Source: Syntrophopropionicum sp964397525
GTDB taxonomy: Bacteria; Bacillota; Desulfotomaculia; Desulfotomaculales; Pelotomaculaceae
DNA length: 64,000 nt
Assembly: GCA_964397525.1 (NCBI GenBank)
Contig: CAYNIY010000001.1
Span: forward strand, 1 to 64,000
Reading direction: 5' to 3'
The notes beneath the pieces were generated by a model, which had not been told where the DNA came from, searched no databases, and saw only the letters and a list, made by a program, of their open reading frames with translations. The position numbers and the translations under genes are program-made. Positions 9,529 to 17,476 of this stretch are shown piece after piece. Numbering within the stretch: position 1 is the stretch's first letter; the number at the start of each line of letters is the position of its first letter.

Positions 9529-11010
9529 TCAATTTTCACCTGTAAATTTCTCCAGGGCAGTAGCTGCTCTATAGCGTGAATAATTAAAAGACTGCCATGG
9601 TTCAGCTTTGGACAGCCGCTGTTTTTCCTGCAGCAAATAATCTTTAACCTGACGGGAGATTTCCTGGTCACCTGACTCTGTCAAAGCAAGCATATCCGGT
9701 ACCGCGTCATAGGACAGGTCCCGCAGATAACTGATATCGATCTCACCGGTCCTGGCATACCTGTCAATATTGCCGCGGATGATGATCTTATCCACATTAA
9801 TAAAATTAAGGACAGTATAAAACGCCAGGGCAATTACAATATAGGTTTTAATGACCGGTATTTTGTCAAGCCAGATATGGCCAAGCGCAATTACAAAAAA
9901 CACAAATAACATGGACATGAAGTAATGCACAAAGTAGCGCAGGTAGGTAAGGCCGTATGCTTCCTCGTACAGATTCATCTTGATGTGGGCGGAAAACAGC
10001 ATGTTCAATGAAAAAAGCACCAGGAGGCCCAGGCAGCAGCGGATTGCCCTGCCAGCGCCCCGGTTTTTCTTCTCAACATATTTAATGCTGCCCAGCAGTA
10101 TGCTCAGGTTTATTAAAGCCACGGCAACCAGCTCGAAGAAACCCCTGCGGGCGTACTCCGCATAGGTAAAACCGGCGGGAAGCAAATGGCTTTGTCCGCC
10201 GTATAGGTAAGAGAACTGTACAATTGAAAAAAGGACATACACGAGATTAAGCACAATTAAGACGGTGAGTACTATGACAGGATCAAGTGACACCTGCTTC
10301 GCATCCTTACTGATTGCGGTCTGGGGAGGCTTGCTATAAAAACTCCAGGTATAGCCGCAAAGGTAAACAAAGACCAGCAGTATGAGCAGGCCATGCCTGG
10401 CGGCAGGTCTCAGATCGATAAAATCCCAAAACCTTGAAAAATTGTTCAGGTAGTGATTGAATACCATGTCGGCGGAAGACAGCAGCGGCAGCACAATCAG
10501 CAAAATCGGCACGCAAATTAACAGGCCGGCGGCCACCTTCTTTACAGTCAACATACCGCTGCCGCTTTCCTTGGACTTAAATACTTCCGCCATAAAGATA
10601 AAAGGTTTAGGAATGTTTTCGAAAGTCAGTGGAATAGCCCGCATGAAAATTTGGCCGATTATACCCAGGTCAGACCATGATATCCTGTTGTTGGACGCTA
10701 AAATTGTATGTGCTGCAAGCAGCACCGGTATCAGCAGGAAATTAAGCGCCAGCAATACCGGGTTGGAATATATGGCAAACGCAGCGCTCAGAAGAAGTAT
10801 CGGAATAAGCAGGAACCACCCAAAATCCTTTTTCACTGAAATGTTTTTACGCATGCTCCACCAGAAGAAACAGAGTAAAACAAGTACATAAACAGGATAT
10901 GACATCCCGAGTTCCTTGTCATAAAACAAGTAATCAAAAGTAAATCCCGCCGCAAGAGCCAACAATATCAACTGCAGCACTTCTTTTTTCTGCCCGTCTG
11001 TCACTTCCAT
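9529..11010 (-). CDS. DUF4173-type polytopic membrane protein
   Basis: 493 residues with about ten to eleven hydrophobic helices, the first two at roughly 12-28 and 36-52, ending in a soluble tail of about 90 residues rich in charged residues ('SGDQEISRQVKDYLLQEKQ'). The pattern matches the DUF4153/DUF4173 membrane family, whose function is unknown. An ATG with AGGGAGG upstream marks the start. It stands alone between transketolase (520 bases of separate spacing and no shared promoter seen) and the ArsA locus, all on the minus strand. Confidence 0.7.
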   Translation of the reverse strand: MEVTDGQKKEVLQLILLALAAGFTFDYLFYDKELGMSYPVYVLVLLCFFWWSMRKNISVKKDFGWFLLIPILLLSAAFAIYSNPVLLALNFLLIPVLLAAHTILASNNRISWSDLGIIGQIFMRAIPLTFENIPKPFIFMAEVFKSKESGSGMLTVKKVAAGLLICVPILLIVLPLLSSADMVFNHYLNNFSRFWDFIDLRPAARHGLLILLVFVYLCGYTWSFYSKPPQTAISKDAKQVSLDPVIVLTVLIVLNLVYVLFSIVQFSYLYGGQSHLLPAGFTYAEYARRGFFELVAVALINLSILLGSIKYVEKKNRGAGRAIRCCLGLLVLFSLNMLFSAHIKMNLYEEAYGLTYLRYFVHYFMSMLFVFFVIALGHIWLDKIPVIKTYIVIALAFYTVLNFINVDKIIIRGNIDRYARTGEIDISYLRDLSYDAVPDMLALTESGDQEISRQVKDYLLQEKQRLSKAEPWQSFNYSRYRAATALEKFTGEN

Positions 11011-11073
11011 ATTACCCTCCCTGTTTGCGGTTGAAAAAGATAGTCAATTTTAAATGTGGACACTGCCCCGGCT

Positions 11074-11304
11074 CTAATCCAGTACAATTTGGCGCGGTTT
11101 GTCCTGACACTTCTCATTGCTGGTTTTTTCCTCCTTCAGCGCGTGTCCGATGAAGCACCGCACTGCCAGCCTCACCTGTTTCTTCGCCTCAAGCAGGGGT
11201 TCGCGCACTTCTTCCGGCATTTTGGCCAGTACCCTTTTTTCTAATAGCCGGTGGATCCTCATCATGTTTTTGACCGGGCATTCATCACATGTTTTCGCTG
11301 TCAT
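11074..11304 (-). CDS. Small Cys-containing protein next to ArsA ATPase, unknown
   Basis: 76 residues from ATG 11304, preceded by GGGGGTG at 6 bases. The N-terminus 'TAKTCDECPVKN' has a CxxC pair, and further Cys occur at 'VRCF' and 'EKCQ'; the middle 'RIHRLLEKRVLAKMPEEV' is helical. It overlaps the 3' end of the arsA-like gene by 20 bases, so translation is probably coupled. No family is recognised. A metal- or partner-binding accessory to the ATPase is conceivable but is only inferred from position. Confidence 0.55.
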   Translation of the reverse strand: MTAKTCDECPVKNMMRIHRLLEKRVLAKMPEEVREPLLEAKKQVRLAVRCFIGHALKEEKTSNEKCQDKPRQIVLD

Positions 11305-12472
11305 TATGCACACCCCCGAAATTAATTTTTAATATACACGACTCCAGTTTGGCGCCCAGCGCATCCCGCCCCAGCAGGATGCGGGGCAGGAAGATATTGC
11401 GCTTGTAATCTCCGACCCTGACGGTCAGCTCATCGCCCCTCTGGGAAAGCGAGATATCTCCTTTTTCCGCAAAGGGCAGGGACAACTCCAGAATATACCC
11501 ATCACCGGCCCGGCTGATACTCTGTGACTGCCCGTGGTAGAAGAATTGCTCTGGTGGGTTTTCTCCGAAACACTCACTGCCCATTTTTTCCAGGGCGGCA
11601 AAGCCTATCACTTCCTGCCTGAATAACGGAACGGTGAAAACGGGTATGGGACTGAATTGGTCTTTTATATACTGCAGGTAGGAATGCTGCAGAACCCCCC
11701 ATTTTTCAAAGTATTGCCCCAGATCCACATCAGGCAGCAGTCGGTTGACAAGCACAGCATCTGTATTGAAACCATACAGGTTCAAATACATAAAGCTCCT
11801 TTCGGCTTCCCGGATCACCATTTTCTCGGGATTTACTACTATCCTCACCGAAGTAAGCTCCTGATCCGTCAAAAGAGCATGCATTTCACCGAGTTTTTGG
11901 AACAGCTCGGCAATACTATCAAGCGTGTCGTCACCCGGCAGGGGTAATCCCAACAGTGGTTTGGATAAAGGCCGGGCAATCTTGATCAGCGTCTTCTGAA
12001 CCGGAAATATCTTTTCCAGCCACCAGCTGAGGACAGCGGGGAAACTGAGCAGCCTTAATGTCTCTCCTGTAGGAGCGCAGTCAACAATAACAACATCATA
12101 ATCGCCCTTCTTGCAGTGGTTAAGGATTTCCAGCATGCTGAAAAGCTCCTCCAAGCCCGGGAAAACAATCAGTTCTTCGGCTGTTATGTCTTTTATGTTC
12201 TGTGATATAAGCAGAGCGGATAGGTATTCCTGCACCTTGCCCCATCTCTTTTCAACGCTGAGCAGAGTGCTTATTTCCTGAGCCCACAGGTTTTCACGTA
12301 TTTTCATAGGTTCATTTTTTAATCTGAGGTCAAAAGAATCTCCCAGGCTGTGCGCGGCGTCCGTGCTCACAATAATGGTCTTATTCCCCGCCGCTGCAGA
12401 GCTCACAGCCGTTGCCGCTGCCAGGCTGGTCTTGCCAACCCCGCCTTTGCCGGTATATAGTATCACCCTCAT
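11285..12472 (-). CDS. ArsA/Get3-family ATPase with C-terminal HSP20-like domain
   Basis: 395 residues from the ATG at 12472, chosen because GGGAGGAG stands 8 bases upstream and the protein then opens directly with 'MRVILYTGKGGVGKTS', the deviant Walker A of ArsA/Get3. Switch I 'STDAAHSLGDSF' and 'VIVDCAPTGETLRLL' (switch II) follow. The last 70 residues ('LELSLPFAEKGDISLSQRG', 'GDYKRNIFLP') form the ArsA_HSP20 domain. Only one ATPase half is present, unlike the duplicated arsenite pump. No arsB or arsR is nearby, so a role in targeting hydrophobic proteins or an unknown maturation step is as likely as arsenite export. Confidence 0.88.
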   Translation of the reverse strand: MRVILYTGKGGVGKTSLAAATAVSSAAAGNKTIIVSTDAAHSLGDSFDLRLKNEPMKIRENLWAQEISTLLSVEKRWGKVQEYLSALLISQNIKDITAEELIVFPGLEELFSMLEILNHCKKGDYDVVIVDCAPTGETLRLLSFPAVLSWWLEKIFPVQKTLIKIARPLSKPLLGLPLPGDDTLDSIAELFQKLGEMHALLTDQELTSVRIVVNPEKMVIREAERSFMYLNLYGFNTDAVLVNRLLPDVDLGQYFEKWGVLQHSYLQYIKDQFSPIPVFTVPLFRQEVIGFAALEKMGSECFGENPPEQFFYHGQSQSISRAGDGYILELSLPFAEKGDISLSQRGDELTVRVGDYKRNIFLPRILLGRDALGAKLESCILKINFGGVHNDSENM

Positions 12473-12587
12473 CCCAAAACTCCTCCCAGATCTCCATTGG
12501 TTTATTTCGTTTAACATAACATCAAAATATATAATAATTCGCATAACGAAATATTATATAAAAAAATTTTCTTCCTTGCTTCTACTT

Positions 12588-12680
12588 TGAAAATAGGTTT
12601 CAAGTAGTGTCATCCTGAGCGCAGCGAAGGATCTTAGACCAAGATTCTTCACTAACGTTCAGAATGACACTAAAAATTCA
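12588..12680 (+). repeat. Dispersed intergenic repeat, copy A
   Basis: About 90 bases sharing most positions with 37191-37280 and, in part, with the reverse complement of 52101-52151. The ends of the core are inverted repeats: TGTCATCCTGAGCG on the left and CGTTCAGAATGACA on the right match at 12 of 14 positions when one is reversed, so transcripts would form a long hairpin. A right-arm fragment may also exist near 2190-2212. It lies in the gap between the ArsA and MarR genes. Confidence 0.7.
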
Positions 12681-12741
12681 GTTTGTCATTTAAGATAGTT
12701 TTCATCATCTAAAAAGGCTGCGCAGCAGCATTTATGTAAAT

Positions 12742-13218
12742 TTATTCTATTTCAATGATTCTTCTCGTCCGGACTGTTGCTTCGGAGGCTTGCTCGTCCT
12801 TATGGAAGCCCATGATTACTTTACGCACCAGATCCAGCGCCGTTTCAAACTCTTCAGAGGAAAGCATGCCCCTTACTCTGTCCAGAAGTGAATAAAGATG
12901 CCTCTTTAAATCCTCGATCATATCCTTACCGCTTTCAGTAAGATATACTGTTACAACCCTGCGGTCCTCCTCACTCCTGCCTCTCTCTATAAGGCCTTTC
13001 TTAACCAGGCGGTCAACAATCCCAGTGGCTGTACTCATCGGCACAGTCATGCCCTGGGCCAGACTGCTCATGCTGACGGTTTGATACTTATCAGACAGCA
13101 TTAAAGCCAATAGCTCAAACACGGAAAGCGATAATTTCAGCTTGATAAGCTCCTCAGGAAAAATAACTTTTTGAATGTTATCCAGTATAAATTCGTACAA
13201 TTCATCATTGCTATACAA
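12742..13218 (-). CDS. MarR-family transcriptional regulator
   Basis: 158 residues from a TTG at 13218 that has GGGGTG 5 bases upstream; a TTG 15 bases earlier is possible. The winged helix-turn-helix is at about residues 50-115 ('MSSLAQGMTVPMSTATGIV' recognition region, 'RGRSEEDRRVVTVYLTESG' wing), the typical MarR layout with helical dimerisation segments on both sides. The target is unknown; the neighbours that could be controlled are the divergent orphan gene at 13409 and the ArsA gene downstream. Confidence 0.88.
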   Translation of the reverse strand: MYSNDELYEFILDNIQKVIFPEELIKLKLSLSVFELLALMLSDKYQTVSMSSLAQGMTVPMSTATGIVDRLVKKGLIERGRSEEDRRVVTVYLTESGKDMIEDLKRHLYSLLDRVRGMLSSEEFETALDLVRKVIMGFHKDEQASEATVRTRRIIEIE

Positions 13219-13408
13219 AATGGCACCCCGCAAATTTGCTTCGTATCACGAAATATTCTAATCACAAAATAACATGTTTAAAATATCTTGTCAAGCCAAT
13301 AATACGTACTTTTGTTAAAAAGAACATTTGCCTTTTTGCCGATTGCATGTAAAAATTGTTTAGAAACAGCAAACTTTTAGATACTATAAAATGCACAGGA
13401 GGTTTTAT

Positions 13409-13837
13409 ATGAAACACAGTTTTTTATTCACAGAAAACACATGGAACGCCAGCGGAACCTACTATGATGAAAACAACAAACCTGTCGAAATTACCGGTGA
13501 AGCCACTGTTACCCACCTTAAGAAGGCTTGGTTTCTCGACTGCAGCCTTGTCTTGCCGGGAGAAAACCCGGTGGAACTGAAAAACGAATATGAAATAGTC
13601 CCTCTTAAGAAAGGCGTCGCATCGTGGAAAGCGGAAAACCCCGCCCTGGGCACGCTGCTGGGCAGTTTTGCCGTTGTTGAAGACTGTATCATCTCTTTGT
13701 TCAGCTCTCAAAAAGGAGATTATTTTGGTACTGAGTTCTACACCAAGATCAACGAGACGGAATATATCTGGAAAAGCGTTCTTTTCAGCCCGACCGGCAA
13801 AATATCTTCCTGGTCAATCCGCCTCACGAGAGAATAG
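13409..13837 (+). CDS. Hypothetical protein, lipocalin-like composition, unknown
   Basis: 142 residues from the ATG at 13409, which has a perfect AGGAGG 6 bases upstream; an earlier in-frame ATG at 13391 would place that site inside the gene. The product is soluble, without signal peptide or membrane helix, and is rich in alternating hydrophobic and polar residues ('WNASGTYYDENNKPVEITG', 'SYEIWKSVLFS'-like end 'YIWKSVLFSPTGKISSW'), suggesting an all-beta fold. No family is recognised. It is transcribed divergently from the marR gene, so it is the natural candidate target of that regulator. Confidence 0.75.
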   Translation: MKHSFLFTENTWNASGTYYDENNKPVEITGEATVTHLKKAWFLDCSLVLPGENPVELKNEYEIVPLKKGVASWKAENPALGTLLGSFAVVEDCIISLFSSQKGDYFGTEFYTKINETEYIWKSVLFSPTGKISSWSIRLTRE

Positions 13838-13862
13838 ACACCGGCCTGATCATTTTTTCATG

Positions 13863-14957
13863 CTACAACCATTTCTTTTTCTTGAAATAGAAACCCATCA
13901 ACACCCCGATAGCAATCATGATCAGCCAGACTATAGGGTAGCCCCAGCGCGATTCCAGCTCCGGCATATATTTAAAATTCATTCCGTATACCCCAACGAT
14001 GAAGGTCAGGGGGATGAATATGGTCGCGATCATCGTTAAGACCTTCATCACTTCGCTGATCCTGTTGTTAATGCTCGAAAGGTAGATATCCAGCATCCCT
14101 GTGATCACTTCTCTGTAAGTCTCAACAGTGTCAATCACCTGGATCGTGTGGTCATAGACATCTCTGATGTAGATCCCGGTAGAATCCTTGATCAGCGCAC
14201 AGCTCCCTCTGCCTAAGCCATTGATGATTTCTCTTAACGGCCATACCGACTTAAACAGGAACAGCATGCCCGTCCTTAATTCCTGAATTGATTTTAAGGT
14301 TGCCGGTGTTGGGCTCGTTACCAGTTTTTCTTCCAAGTCTTCAATCTTTTCTCCTAGTTTTTCCAGTACGGTAAAATAGTTATCAACTATAAGATCCAGA
14401 AGGGCATAAAAAAGATAATCAGCACCCGTGCTTCTCAGCCGCCCCAGTCCGTTCCTGATACGATCTTTAACCGGGGTAAAAATCTCAGCCTCTCTTTCCT
14501 GAAATGAAAGTACATAATGCTGGCCAAGGACTAAGCTGATCTGCTCAGAAACTATCCTGTTGCTGCTGTCAAAACTCAGCACCTTTAGCGTAACATAAAC
14601 GAACTCACAGAGATCTTCCATTTTGGGACGGTGCCCGGTATTCAATATGTCTTCAATTATCAGGTGATGAAGCCCGAAACTGCTGCCTATTTTTTCTATA
14701 ACTTCTGCCTGTTGTATCCCGTCAACATTAATCCAGACCACATTCGGGCTGTTTTTGAATGCTAGATAATCGTCACCTGCCTGAAGCTGCTTTTCCTGAA
14801 AATCGTTTTCGCTATATTCCAGTAAAGTAATTTTGGATTTCTCTTTCCTCTTATCACCCGTTTTTTTCGTATTTCTAACAGTGTAGTTATTCAGCCGGAT
14901 CACCTCGCCTCTGTAATGAAGAGTATTAAATAGTGGTTTCACCTTCAAGTTTATCAT
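13863..14957 (-). CDS. corA: CorA magnesium/cobalt transporter
   Basis: 364 residues. A large cytoplasmic N-terminal domain is followed by two C-terminal membrane helices around 305-325 and 338-357, with the pore signature 'YGMNFKYMPE' between them (GMN motif). CorA forms a pentameric channel for Mg2+. 'DILNTGHRPKMEDLCEFVYV' is characteristic of the family. The frame begins at 14957, but no good ribosome binding site stands there, so a start up to about 25 codons later is possible. It converges with the orphan gene at 13409-13837. Confidence 0.93.
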   Translation of the reverse strand: MINLKVKPLFNTLHYRGEVIRLNNYTVRNTKKTGDKRKEKSKITLLEYSENDFQEKQLQAGDDYLAFKNSPNVVWINVDGIQQAEVIEKIGSSFGLHHLIIEDILNTGHRPKMEDLCEFVYVTLKVLSFDSSNRIVSEQISLVLGQHYVLSFQEREAEIFTPVKDRIRNGLGRLRSTGADYLFYALLDLIVDNYFTVLEKLGEKIEDLEEKLVTSPTPATLKSIQELRTGMLFLFKSVWPLREIINGLGRGSCALIKDSTGIYIRDVYDHTIQVIDTVETYREVITGMLDIYLSSINNRISEVMKVLTMIATIFIPLTFIVGVYGMNFKYMPELESRWGYPIVWLIMIAIGVLMGFYFKKKKWL

Positions 14958-15017
14958 GACACTTAAGCATGAATATTCTTCTTTGTGAACTGCAATCCTC
15001 CTATGGAGAATTTTTTA

Positions 15018-15048
15018 TTGACTCTAACGTTGCGTCATGGTTTATTAT
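15018..15048 (+). promoter_or_regulatory. MerR-type promoter/operator with 19-bp spacer
   Basis: The -35 TTGACT (15018-15023) and -10 TATTAT (15043-15048) are separated by 19 bp, the long spacing that MerR-family activators untwist. The spacer holds an imperfect dyad around CTAACGTTGCGTCATGG, as expected for an autoregulatory operator. The regulator gene begins 18 bases downstream of the -10. Confidence 0.75.
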
Positions 15049-15065
15049 TAATCAGAGGTGATCAC

Positions 15066-15842
15066 ATGCCCTATAGGATCAAAGAAGTGGCCGATTATGT
15101 CGGGGTCAGCGTGCGCACGCTGCATCATTATGACCAGGCCGGTCTGCTGAAGCCGGAGTCGGTAACCGCTTCGGGGTACAGGCTCTATACGGACTCTGAG
15201 CTTGAAAAGCTGCAGCAGATTATGTTCTTCAGGGAACTAGGCTTCGGACTGCGGCAGATCAAGGAGATCCTGGACAGCCCGGGATTTGACCGGATGCAGG
15301 CCCTGGCTGCCCAGAAGAAACTGCTGCTGGAGAAGAAAATAAGGTTGGAGGCAATTATCGGCCTGGTGGAGCAGACACTGGATGCCGTTAAAGGAGGGAT
15401 TACCATGAATAAAAAAGATATGTTCCAGGCTTTTGACATGTCTGTAATTGAAAAACACCAGGAACAGTACGCGGAAGAAACCAAGCACAAGTATGGGCAC
15501 ACCGAAGCATACAGGGAAAGCCAAAAGAAGGCTTCATCCTTCAAGAAAGAGGACTGGGCAGCCATCAGCGCCAGGGGTGATGAAATTTATCAGGAATTGG
15601 CAGGCCTGATGGACCTGGATCCGGCAGACCCGCAGGTTCAGCAAGCGATAGGCGCGTGGAGAAGTCATATCAGCGACAACTTTTACCAATGCACCCTGGA
15701 GATCTTCAGGGGGCTCGGCGACCTGTATGTCCAGGACGAACGTTTTACCGCCAATATCGACAAGACAAAACCCGGCCTGGCCAGATTCATGAGCGAAGCA
15801 ATGCACCTCTACTGCGACAGCATAGAGAAAAAAGACCGGTAA
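15066..15842 (+). CDS. MerR-family regulator with TipAS drug-binding domain
   Basis: 258 residues from ATG 15066, preceded by AGAGGTG. The MerR DNA-binding domain is at residues 1-70 ('YRIKEVADYVGVSVRTLHHY', 'LQQIMFFRELGFGLRQI'), a coiled-coil linker spans about 75-110, and the TipAS domain fills 120-255 ('KYGHTEAYRESQKKASSFKK'). TipAS domains bind thiopeptide antibiotics and similar multidrug ligands. Homologues are Streptomyces TipAL and Bacillus Mta. The gene is monocistronic, with its own MerR-type promoter and a terminator overlapping its stop codon. An internal ribosome binding site at residue 114 could give a separate TipAS protein. Confidence 0.93.
   Translation: MPYRIKEVADYVGVSVRTLHHYDQAGLLKPESVTASGYRLYTDSELEKLQQIMFFRELGFGLRQIKEILDSPGFDRMQALAAQKKLLLEKKIRLEAIIGLVEQTLDAVKGGITMNKKDMFQAFDMSVIEKHQEQYAEETKHKYGHTEAYRESQKKASSFKKEDWAAISARGDEIYQELAGLMDLDPADPQVQQAIGAWRSHISDNFYQCTLEIFRGLGDLYVQDERFTANIDKTKPGLARFMSEAMHLYCDSIEKKDR
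15391..15407 (+). promoter_or_regulatory. Internal ribosome binding site and in-frame ATG for a TipAS-only product
   Basis: AAGGAGGG at 15391-15398 stands 6 bases before an ATG at 15405, in frame with the regulator (codon 114), exactly where the linker ends and the TipAS domain begins ('MNKKDMFQAFD'). In Streptomyces lividans tipA an internal start gives TipAS. The site also encodes the conserved KGG residues, so it could be a by-product of the protein sequence. Confidence 0.6.
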
Positions 15843-15853
15843 CGGTCTTTTTA
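15829..15853 (+). terminator. Rho-independent terminator overlapping the regulator stop codon
   Basis: AAAGACCG / CGGTCTTT stem with a 4-base GTAA loop and a T-run. The TAA stop at 15840-15842 lies in the loop. On the opposite strand the A-tract also gives a T-run, so it may act on the convergent lysA transcript too. Confidence 0.8.
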
Positions 15854-15881
15854 AGCTAACCAATCGTGGACATCCCTCCGG

Positions 15882-15951
15882 CATTCCGATCGGGGACATT
15901 CCTCCGAAGGAGGTGTGTCCCCTTTCCGCTGTCTTAGCATCATTCAACGAT
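15882..15951. repeat. GGGGACA hairpin repeat, copy 1
   Basis: About 70 bases nearly identical to 27887-27955. The core is a palindrome: GGGGACA, three bases, CTCC, GAA, GGAG, three bases, TGTCCCC. It sits between the regulator terminator and the lysA stop. The form resembles REP-like elements mobilised by Y1 transposases; no transposase is present in the window. Confidence 0.75.
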
Positions 15952-15969
15952 AGCAGTATCAGGATACAG

Positions 15970-17223
15970 TTACTCTTCCAAAGCATCAAAGTCCAGGGTG
16001 GCAAAATAGTCATCTAGCGTCTCCGCCCGGCGGATAAGCTTCACATCCCCGTTTGGCCGCAGCAGCAGCTCCGCAGAACGCAGCTTGCCGTTATAATTAA
16101 ATCCCATCGCGTGCCCGTGTGCGCCGGTATCATGGATTACCACGATGTCTCCCGGCACAAGCTCCGGCAGGCTGCGGTCGATGGCAAACTTGTCGTTGTT
16201 CTCGCACAATGAACCGGTCACATCGTACACATGGTCAAGCGCCCGGTCCTCTTTGCCCGGCACGGTGATATGGTGGTAGGCACCGTACAGGGCTGGGCGC
16301 ATCAGGTTGGCCATGCAGGCGTCCAAGCCGATATAGTCCTTGTAGATCTCTTTTTTATGCAGTACAGTGGAAACCAGGTAGCCGTATGGGCCTGTAATCA
16401 TGCGTCCCAGTTCCGTGAAAATACGCAGCGGATGCAGCCCTTGTTTGATTATTTTATCTTCATATGCTGCTTTAATCCCTCTGGAAACAAGGTTAATATC
16501 TACTTTTTTATCCTCCGGCCGGTAAGGTATGCCGATGCCGCCGCCAAAATTGACGAATTCAATCTTAATCCCGGTCACCTGGTATACTTCCACCACCAGG
16601 TTGAAGAGCATTTCTGCGGTGGCAATGTAGTTGTTTGGCTCCAGATCGTTGGATACCACCATAGTATGGAGGCCGAAACGCCTGACTCCCCTATCCTTCA
16701 AGATGCTGTACCCTTTGAGGATCTGTTCCCGCGTAAAACCATACTTGGCTTCCTGTGGCAGACCGATAATGGCGTTGCCTCCCCGCAGCGGCCCGGGATT
16801 ATAACGGAAAGAAATCAATTCCGGCAAGCCTGCATGCTTTTCCAAGTAGTCGATATGGCTGATATCATCGAGGTTGATTACTGCCCCGAGTTCCTTCGCC
16901 TTGCGGAACTCTTGAGCCGGCGTGTCGTTGGAAGAAAACATGATGTTTTCACCAGTGATGCCCACCTTCTCCGCTATAACCAGCTCTGCCAGAGAGCTGC
17001 AGTCCGCTCCGAATCCTTCCTCTTTCAGAACATTCAGGATATGTGGATTCGGTGTAGCCTTCACTGCGAAGAATTCTTTAAATCCTGGCGCCCAGGAGAA
17101 AGCAGCCAGGAGATCCCGGGCGTTCTCCCGTATGGCTTGCTCATCATAAATATGAAATGGGGTGGGATATTTCTCTATAATCCGCTCCAGCTCGGACTTG
17201 GAGAAGGGTAATGTTTTATTCAT
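15970..17223 (-). CDS. lysA: Diaminopimelate decarboxylase
   Basis: 417 residues from ATG 17223 (GGGAGG 6 bases upstream); a longer frame to 17292 lacks a site. PLP enzyme of the alanine racemase fold: Schiff-base lysine in 'FFAVKATPNPHIL' near residue 55, glycine-rich phosphate loop 'FVNFGGGIGIPY' and active-site Cys in 'GSLCENNDKF'. It converts meso-diaminopimelate to lysine, the last step of the pathway in which dapF (19.3-20.1 kb) provides the meso isomer. The 'VKATPNP' form is not the most common LysA variant, so a related diamino-acid decarboxylase is a minor alternative. Confidence 0.9.
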   Translation of the reverse strand: MNKTLPFSKSELERIIEKYPTPFHIYDEQAIRENARDLLAAFSWAPGFKEFFAVKATPNPHILNVLKEEGFGADCSSLAELVIAEKVGITGENIMFSSNDTPAQEFRKAKELGAVINLDDISHIDYLEKHAGLPELISFRYNPGPLRGGNAIIGLPQEAKYGFTREQILKGYSILKDRGVRRFGLHTMVVSNDLEPNNYIATAEMLFNLVVEVYQVTGIKIEFVNFGGGIGIPYRPEDKKVDINLVSRGIKAAYEDKIIKQGLHPLRIFTELGRMITGPYGYLVSTVLHKKEIYKDYIGLDACMANLMRPALYGAYHHITVPGKEDRALDHVYDVTGSLCENNDKFAIDRSLPELVPGDIVVIHDTGAHGHAMGFNYNGKLRSAELLLRPNGDVKLIRRAETLDDYFATLDFDALEE

Positions 17224-17339
17224 CTCATGCCTCCCGGATTGCTGCTCGCATCCAACCAAAAACTTATCACAAGGATGCGCTTTTCTCTTCAACCCTTTTA
17301 TACTGAACTTGCTTTGCCTTTTTCAAAAACTTATTTCAA

Positions 17340-17368
17340 ATTCTAATATAAAACGGCGCCATTTTCAA
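17340..17368 (-). promoter_or_regulatory. Probable sigma-A promoter of lysA
   Basis: Minus strand: TTGAAA (-35, 17363-17368), 17-bp spacer, TAGAAT (-10, 17340-17345). Between it and the ribosome binding site is a 6-bp hairpin GCATCC / GGATGC. The leader does not show lysine riboswitch features. Confidence 0.65.
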
Positions 17369-17394
17369 GAAAATATACTCGGCTAATAATAAAT

Positions 17395-17435
17395 TGCCCC
17401 GCACCGTGTCAAAAAAAGACAAATAGTGCGGGGCA
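17395..17435 (-). terminator. Terminator behind the SLH protein gene
   Basis: Perfect 10-bp stem TGCCCCGCAC / GTGCGGGGCA with a nested TGTC / GACA hairpin in a T-rich loop, 42 bases after the SLH gene stop. The trailing sequence is AT-rich but not a pure T-run. Confidence 0.75.
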
Positions 17436-17476
17436 GACAGGGCCTTTGTGGCCATGTTGTTCAGAAACCGGTTAAT

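Noticed and set aside
16231..17211. 326-codon plus-strand frame opposite lysA
   Set aside because: Despite its length, it mirrors lysA exactly, has no initiation signal and an implausible composition.
17224..17394. Lysine riboswitch upstream of lysA
   Set aside because: The leader is too short and lacks the conserved L-box core; only a simple hairpin is present.
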